Shown in pieces: positions 58,555 through 64,000 of a stretch of 64,000 nucleotides of DNA (position 1 is the first letter of the stretch; each line of letters begins with the position of its first letter). This DNA is from Lucifuga dentata (Eukaryota > Chordata > Actinopteri > Ophidiiformes > Bythitidae). The notes beneath the pieces were generated by a model, which was given only the letters and a program-made list of their open reading frames with translations, did no database searches and was not told the DNA's origin. A program made the translations under genes and the position numbers. The stretch lies in contig VXCM01000784.1 in the NCBI GenBank assembly GCA_014773175.1, positions 1 to 64,000 of the forward strand, in the 5' to 3' direction.

Positions 58555-60954
58555 AGTGCGGCGCATGCCCATGAGTATGTGCACAACTCCTTTTCCCCCC
58601 ACAGTGAATCGCTTTTATCAAAAGTCAATGTGTCAACTTCAAAAATAATCAAAATGAACATAATCTTTCTCTTTGTCATGTGCACATACTGGTGCACATG
58701 ATGTCTTCCCAGGATATTGCCATTTGTTACACCACAAAAGTCACATTAAACAGTTTGCAATTTGTGATGCAACAGCAGGAAAGCAAATAAATTGTTAAGG
58801 GAGTAATTTCATATGCTCTACACAACTCAGAAGTGTGAACACGACTTTTTTTTTTTTTTCAAATCCATGTTTAAAAAAGCCCCTGCTTTTTCTTTAGAGA
58901 ATGACCTTTATATATAGTAAGTTCTTTAATATCTAGGGGATCTACATCATCTCTCCTTTTTTCCTCTCTGCTCATCTGTTTGCATCACTCCTCACTTCTC
59001 CTGTGAGTCATAACAGTAATTAAACCCATCCTGCATAGTGACCCATGCTTAGGGAGAGATATACAGAGAGAGAGAGAGAGAGAGAGGAGAGAAAGCGAAA
59101 GAGATGGGAAAGAATAAAACTGGAGAACAGGTATCATACACACAGAGAGATGGAGGAAGGGAAAATGAATAAGAACACAAGTCTCCCACTCCTCTTTCTT
59201 TTCCTTCAATCTCATATATAAATGTAATGGTTCCTTTCCCCCATACAAAACCCCATAGGCAATTTAAAGAAAATAGGCCAAAATGAAATATGGCTGCAAT
59301 ATAAAAACAACACTTTAGACATACAGCAGCCTTTTGTGTGTGATTGTGTGTGTCTTTGTTTGTGCCTGTGTGTGAGAAGGAGGGTGTCTGGGATAGGTGT
59401 GAGTGCAATGGGACACTAAATTGGTTGCAAGACAGTTGAGTGTTTTATTAAGATTGAATCGAAAGCAGGATTTCAAATTAAATTTTACACCACTGAGATG
59501 GCTGTATAATCTATCATCCTATTTCTTCCTCTTTCTCTCTCTCTCTTTCGCTCCACTCCCTGATGCTCCCCCCCACACACACATACACACACACAGACAA
59601 AAACCTCTTGTCCACTCACTACCCTGCTGTCATGCTACAATAATTTCTCTGACCTTTTAGCCACAAGCATACTGTAAGCATTAACAGGTTAAATCCTTGA
59701 TAATCTGTCTGTGACATACATGAGTACCACACACCATGGTGACTAACAAATAATATGGTCTGAAAAGTGAAGCCTGACCTACATATCCAGCCTAAATATC
59801 TTGTGCACATTAGCCTAGAATAACTATGACTGATGATTTAGTGATATTATGACATACATGGAGATGAACGCTAAAATATTTTGCGTTCATTGCACAGACC
59901 AGCAACTTTAAGCTGTCTGGCATCTTGTCACTGACAGCCTTAAGTGGCAGAGGAATATAGCTGGATATAGCTAGTTTTAAGGACTTCTTTAGGCATAAAG
60001 TATAAAATCTGACATCAATAAAGTGGGCACTTATTTGACCTAAATTTTCTGTTCTAACTGGCTGATGGAGATTTTTCAAAAAGTGGTTTAACCATAATTG
60101 ACAAATCCTGCACTCTCATGATGGATGGATTCATTAGATCCTTTTTAGGGGATTTTTTTTCTCTCATTGTTCCTGGAGAAAAAGATGTTTATAATGATAA
60201 GAGTAAGAGGTAAAGATCATATGAATAAGGATAAATGCAGAATAAAGGGCATCAGTGACTGTTTTCTGAGTCAGCATAAACAAGCAAGTAGCACTAAAAC
60301 AATGGATTCAGTTACAAATTAATTAAGGGGAATAAAAAAGAAAACAGAAAAAAAAAACAAACAGCTTAAATAAGGTCCAAATTAATGCTACAACTGACTG
60401 GTGACTCTTCTCGTTCCACAGCGACATCTCCTTCAGATCACTCATTAAAGCACATATGTTAGTAATGTCAAATCTAGATCAAATGTGTCTTGTTATAATA
60501 ATATAACAAAAATAAAGATATGGGTATAATGAACAATATTTTTCTGAATCTATCTTTATGACTAATACAGTTTTCAAAACTGCTTGAAACAGCATCCTCT
60601 CAGAAACATATTGTTGCATGTTTGTAGCCTCATAATTCAAAGGCTACAAAATACAAACTCAAAATACAATGTACAACTTTTATAATTACGTGCTAAAAAG
60701 TGGCCAGATGTTACCAAATGATCAAAATGATGATAGAAATGAGGTAAGCTATCCAGCCTTCTTTATATGTTATGATTCTCTCTCTCTCCTGTGTAGTTAT
60801 CAACATAATTCACTATAAAACCCACTCTACCCACTTGACCTCGTCACTCCCCATTTGACATTGTAATTAGTGAGTTAACTCATTAGATTGGTATGTTCTG
60901 AAATCAGTTAACTGGCTGTCCTGCATTCATTACCCCCTCCCTCTGTTTCTCAGC
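57830..60954. other. Noncoding DNA with simple repeats
   Basis: (TG)n at 58509-58552, (GA)n at 59063-59088 and short (CA)n near 59575-59597. A single N lies at 60955 in a C-rich run. No gene recognised. Confidence 0.6.
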
Positions 60955-61171
60955 NCCCCCACTCCCTACCCCCATCTATCTCTATCTCTCTTCTTCCAAT
61001 TACGGTAGCTGATGTCAGTGAAGGACAAGTACTCTATTACCTGTGAAGGTTAAGGGAAGTGAGACTTCCCTGGTTACTTTGGTGGATGTTGATTGTGTGT
61101 ACACGCTAGTGCATGACAATATATAAGCGTGTGTGACCATCTGTCTGGACTTGCATTACAACTGCCTTATA

Positions 61172-61305
61172 ATGTCAAGGGAGGATGAAGAGGAAGTCAT
61201 TAAGGAAGTCCAGGAATTCCGGTCCAACAGTCAGCGCTCTATGTCCACCACTACCACTGCAGGTCAAGTACAGCTTGATAAAAATGGTATAAGAAATTAC
61301 TTGTG
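61172..61305 (+). CDS. Short acidic ORF or exon candidate
   Basis: ATG at 61172 opens a frame reading MSREDEEEVIKEVQEFRSNS, then QRSMSTTTTAGQVQLDKNG, to a TGA at 61303-61305 (44 codons). The first half is acidic and helix-like, followed by a Ser/Thr-rich part. Local GC is higher than in flanking DNA, as in a real exon. A possible but weak donor (GCAG/GTCAAG) occurs after the TTTT residues. No family recognised. Confidence 0.25.
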
Positions 61306-61653
61306 ATTCACAACCATTTTATTGATATTTTGGCGATTCCTAAGCTATTTACATCCAACTGCAACTTGTGAGTTATGAGTTATTATTTATTATGTGACAA
61401 TGAATTGGTATTTGAAGTATTCTGGTATGGTTGGTTAAAATGTATTAAATATTACTGAGTCATTTTAGAGGAAGGTTCTGATAACAGCCATAGTCATGAC
61501 TGAAAATGTGGTTTCGTTGATGCAGAATTTTCCTACTGTATTATGCAGCATAAAATATGGCTTCTTGTTTTTTTTTATTGTCCATAACTGTTATTGAACA
61601 TGATAAAGGCCCACATTTAGAGTTGATGTTTTATAAGATTCATGTCCTGTAAG

Positions 61654-61725
61654 TTTCCTGGTAGTCCAGTGATCTAAAGCACAAACCACAGAACTGCAAT
61701 GTCCCCAGTTCGATTCCAGCTAGAT
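61654..61725 (+). mobile_element. tRNA-like SINE head fragment
   Basis: TGGTAGTCCAGTGATCTAAA resembles a Pol III A box region, and CCCAGTTCGATTCCAGC carries a B box (GTTCGATTCC) at the expected spacing. The arms do not form a proper cloverleaf, so this is more likely a tRNA-derived SINE fragment than a functional tRNA. Confidence 0.5.
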
Positions 61726-61818
61726 TCCTATACTTAATACAAACAAACTGCCCCATCCTTCATCAGTATGACTGAACCTTCAAAATGATATGGACACACA
61801 AAACCGCATTCATAAAAT

Positions 61819-61819
<1 letters not shown>

Positions 61820-61858
<39 letters not shown>
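61820..61858. repeat. (CA)n microsatellite
   Basis: About 38 bases of CA repeat. Confidence 0.95.
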
Positions 61859-61863
<5 letters not shown>

Positions 61864-62036
61864 ACCATAACATAAACCAATATCTTCTGTGACACCATGA
61901 TTGGATATTCACTATCTTATTTCTCCAAGCTTATACGTAAGTAAAAAAATAAATATGCACTGTCAACTTTATTTTTTCTTAAATCCCTGTCTTCATAACA
62001 GCAGCGTGACATTAAAAGGGTATGGGTGAAATTAAC

Positions 62037-62067
62037 TTTGTGTGTGTGTGTGTGTGTGGGGGGGGCA
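62037..62067. repeat. (TG)n followed by poly(G)
   Basis: About 20 bases of TG repeat ending in eight or more G. Confidence 0.9.
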
Positions 62068-62310
62068 TTCTGGCCCCATGCCTGTTTTGATAATGTTGGA
62101 ATGATGAAACTTTCTCTCAAAGGCACCTATCAAGTTGTCAGGTCTTCCTTTAGCCAGCTAATTCCTGATGGTGCGTGTTTATACAGAAGACTGTGCTGTC
62201 TGTGTTCTCAAACAAACTCATTTCTGCCCCCCCTCTCACTTTCAGCTTATCCACCAGTTACCACAGACCTGCAAAGCTCTCAGCAGGAGCTTTGGATAGA
62301 TGCAAAGAGA

Positions 62311-62316
62311 CACACA

Positions 62317-62366
<50 letters not shown>

Positions 62367-62373
62367 NCACACA

Positions 62374-62417
<44 letters not shown>
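62311..62417. other. Assembly artefact: (CA)n(GA)n compound repeat shown twice around a single N
   Basis: Two (CA)n(GA)n blocks of nearly equal structure flank the N at 62367, probably one real locus. Confidence 0.8.
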
Positions 62418-62736
62418 TGAAAGTAATGAAGTATATAAAACTGGCAATGCAGGATTTGATTTGAAAAGATAAGTAGCTCATAAATGTTGAAATGTAGCTT
62501 CTTTTGGTATGACAGAGCAAACAAAAAAAATCTTTCAAGAAGGTCTCTCACTTTGTTTAGCTCGAATGCGTGGCAGTTGTACATGACGTAATTCCGAGTT
62601 CTGACTTCCCAGTTCTGAGATACAACAAAAGTATTATTTACCAGGTGGAATAGGGACTATGCATCATACCAGATGGAGGTCAATCCTCATCACAGATTTG
62701 CACATTGTTAATCCAATAGCACATAAATAAAATTTC

Positions 62737-62743
62737 CACATTT

Positions 62744-62791
<48 letters not shown>

Positions 62792-62807
62792 CAGTTAACN
62801 CACATTT

Positions 62808-62855
<48 letters not shown>

Positions 62856-62863
62856 CAGTTAAC
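62737..62863. other. Assembly artefact: 63-base (TA)n(TG)n segment duplicated around a single N
   Basis: 62737-62799 and 62801-62863 appear identical, starting CACATTTTAT and ending GTGCACAGTTAAC, with an N at 62800. Confidence 0.87.
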
Positions 62864-63255
62864 AAGAACTACACACGTGATAAAAATAGAAACACATTCT
62901 AATTGTAATCATTTAATATGAGCAGAACATAACATGCTGTAGCAATATTCCATTTACAAAACCTTTCCAAACATGAGGCTCTGTTTTGTCATCTCGTGCA
63001 AAATTGTAAAAGACATTATTATTATTATGTAGTGGTAGTAGTATAGTTCCTGTCATTCAAAATATCCAAACACTGAACATGAAAGCACTTTTACTCAACA
63101 GCTTTGAAAATGTGGAAATTCTCTTCTGAAATATGAAAATTTTAAATTGGAACGGTGAAACCACTCCTGAATTGGACATATGAAACTGCTCACTCCAGAA
63201 TTAAGACACAGTTTAAAAAAAAGGAAAAAAGAAAATAAAGAAATGCAGTACATCA

Positions 63256-63910
63256 TTAAAGGACCACACCGGCCATTTTGCATGTTTAAGCATAATACAT
63301 TCCATTGTCATACACGTAAGGTTACTGACAATCATTTCCCAAAGCATACTACTGGAAAGGTGAGTTAAAAGTTTTCTTCCAGACTGCCATTGGTTTCAGT
63401 TCATTCTAGTACGCTATTAAAATCAACTTGTTGATACTTGAGNCTTCCAGACTGCCATTGGTTTCAGTTCATTCTAGTACGCTATTAAAATCAACTTGTT
63501 GATACTTGAGGATAGGTAATCCATTATTGTGAACAACACATGTATTAAGGTTTTTTTGTTTTTTTTTTGTTGTTTTTTTTTTTTTTTTNTTTTTTTTTTT
63601 TTTTTTTCAAAGTTTTGTAATTTTGGCGTAGCACAATAAAAAAGCACAGAGTAAATGTATGCCTCCACTGGGGAATATAGTCCTAAAAGAAGACCTGCAT
63701 TTATCGAAAAATTTTAACGACCTTGCATAATTTTGTGTAACTATTAGCAGGCAAACACTGATTTTTAAGGTGGATGTATCGCTTGAATATTTGATTTTGA
63801 AAGATTAAGATATTTTGCACAATATCAGGAAAGCTGAAATACAGTTTTATCCTTTGGAAAATGATTGTTAGTAACCTTACGTGTATATCATATATACATA
63901 TATCCTTTAA
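63256..63910. mobile_element. Palindromic TTAA-flanked MITE, copy D (contains two assembly joins)
   Basis: TTAA followed by AGGACCACACCGGCCATTTT and GCATGTTTAAGC at the left, and ATATCCTTTAA at the right. Internal blocks TGGTTTCAGTTCATTC, GGGGAATATAGTCC and AGGTGGATGTATCGCTTG match copy A. 63376-63442 and 63444-63510 are an identical 67-base pair around an N at 63443, an artefact. A poly(T) with an N at 63589 lies where copy C also has its poly(T). Confidence 0.82.
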
Positions 63911-64000
63911 GGCGGAGATACAAGGTTTTCATATGATGACAGCAGCATTTTGAGAGCTTGTGGTGAATTTAAGTTTTGAGCTGCACACTAAGCTGCACCA

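Noticed and set aside
61654..61725. Functional tRNA gene
   Set aside because: B box is good but the T and anticodon stems do not pair.

Overview
This is an AT-rich, repeat-dense stretch of vertebrate DNA, almost certainly from a teleost fish. Evidence for fish: a Tc1/mariner remnant, a PIF/Harbinger transposase fragment, 3' ends of RTE-clade LINEs (one with a GATG tail as described for Rex3), several other interspersed-repeat tails typical of teleosts, and very dense (CA)n, (GA)n and poly(A/T) tracts. There are no bacterial, phage or organellar features. No complete protein-coding gene can be recognised, so the window is most likely intergenic, or lies inside the introns of a large gene.

Layout. 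0-3.5 kb: two LINE 3' ends and microsatellites. 3.5-10.2 kb: microsatellites, a weak Myb/SANT-like fragment, a CTCF-like site, a short hairpin and two degenerate dispersed repeats. 10.7-11.3 kb: a (CA)n tract running into a 452-base assembly gap. 11.5-20 kb: mostly unique DNA with perfect hairpins at 12.75 and 17.76 kb and a possible poly(A)-tailed retroposon near 18 kb. 20.9-32.4 kb: two copies of a palindromic TTAA-flanked MITE, one long unrecognised ORF and another CTCF-like site. 35.8-41.5 kb: a candidate terminal exon, two long inverted repeats, a 379-bp element with a 13-bp target-site duplication, a third MITE copy and a candidate 72-nt exon. 42-54 kb: microsatellites, an internally deleted Tc1 element (47.4-48.1 kb), two phase-compatible candidate exons (49.5 and 52.1 kb) and the Harbinger fragment (54.3 kb). 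55-64 kb: repeats, a pyrimidine/purine strand-asymmetric tract, a short ORF, a tRNA-like SINE fragment and a fourth MITE copy.

Two patterns explain much of the structure. First, the DNA transposon and MITE load: four copies of one foldback MITE family, a Tc1 deletion derivative and a Harbinger fragment. Second, a strong assembly artefact: 22 single-N positions, most inside homopolymers or C runs, seven of them between two identical copies of about 50-67 bases. Those copies look like unmerged overlapping contig ends rather than real duplications. All exon calls are inference from splice-site quality plus an open frame, and are scored low.
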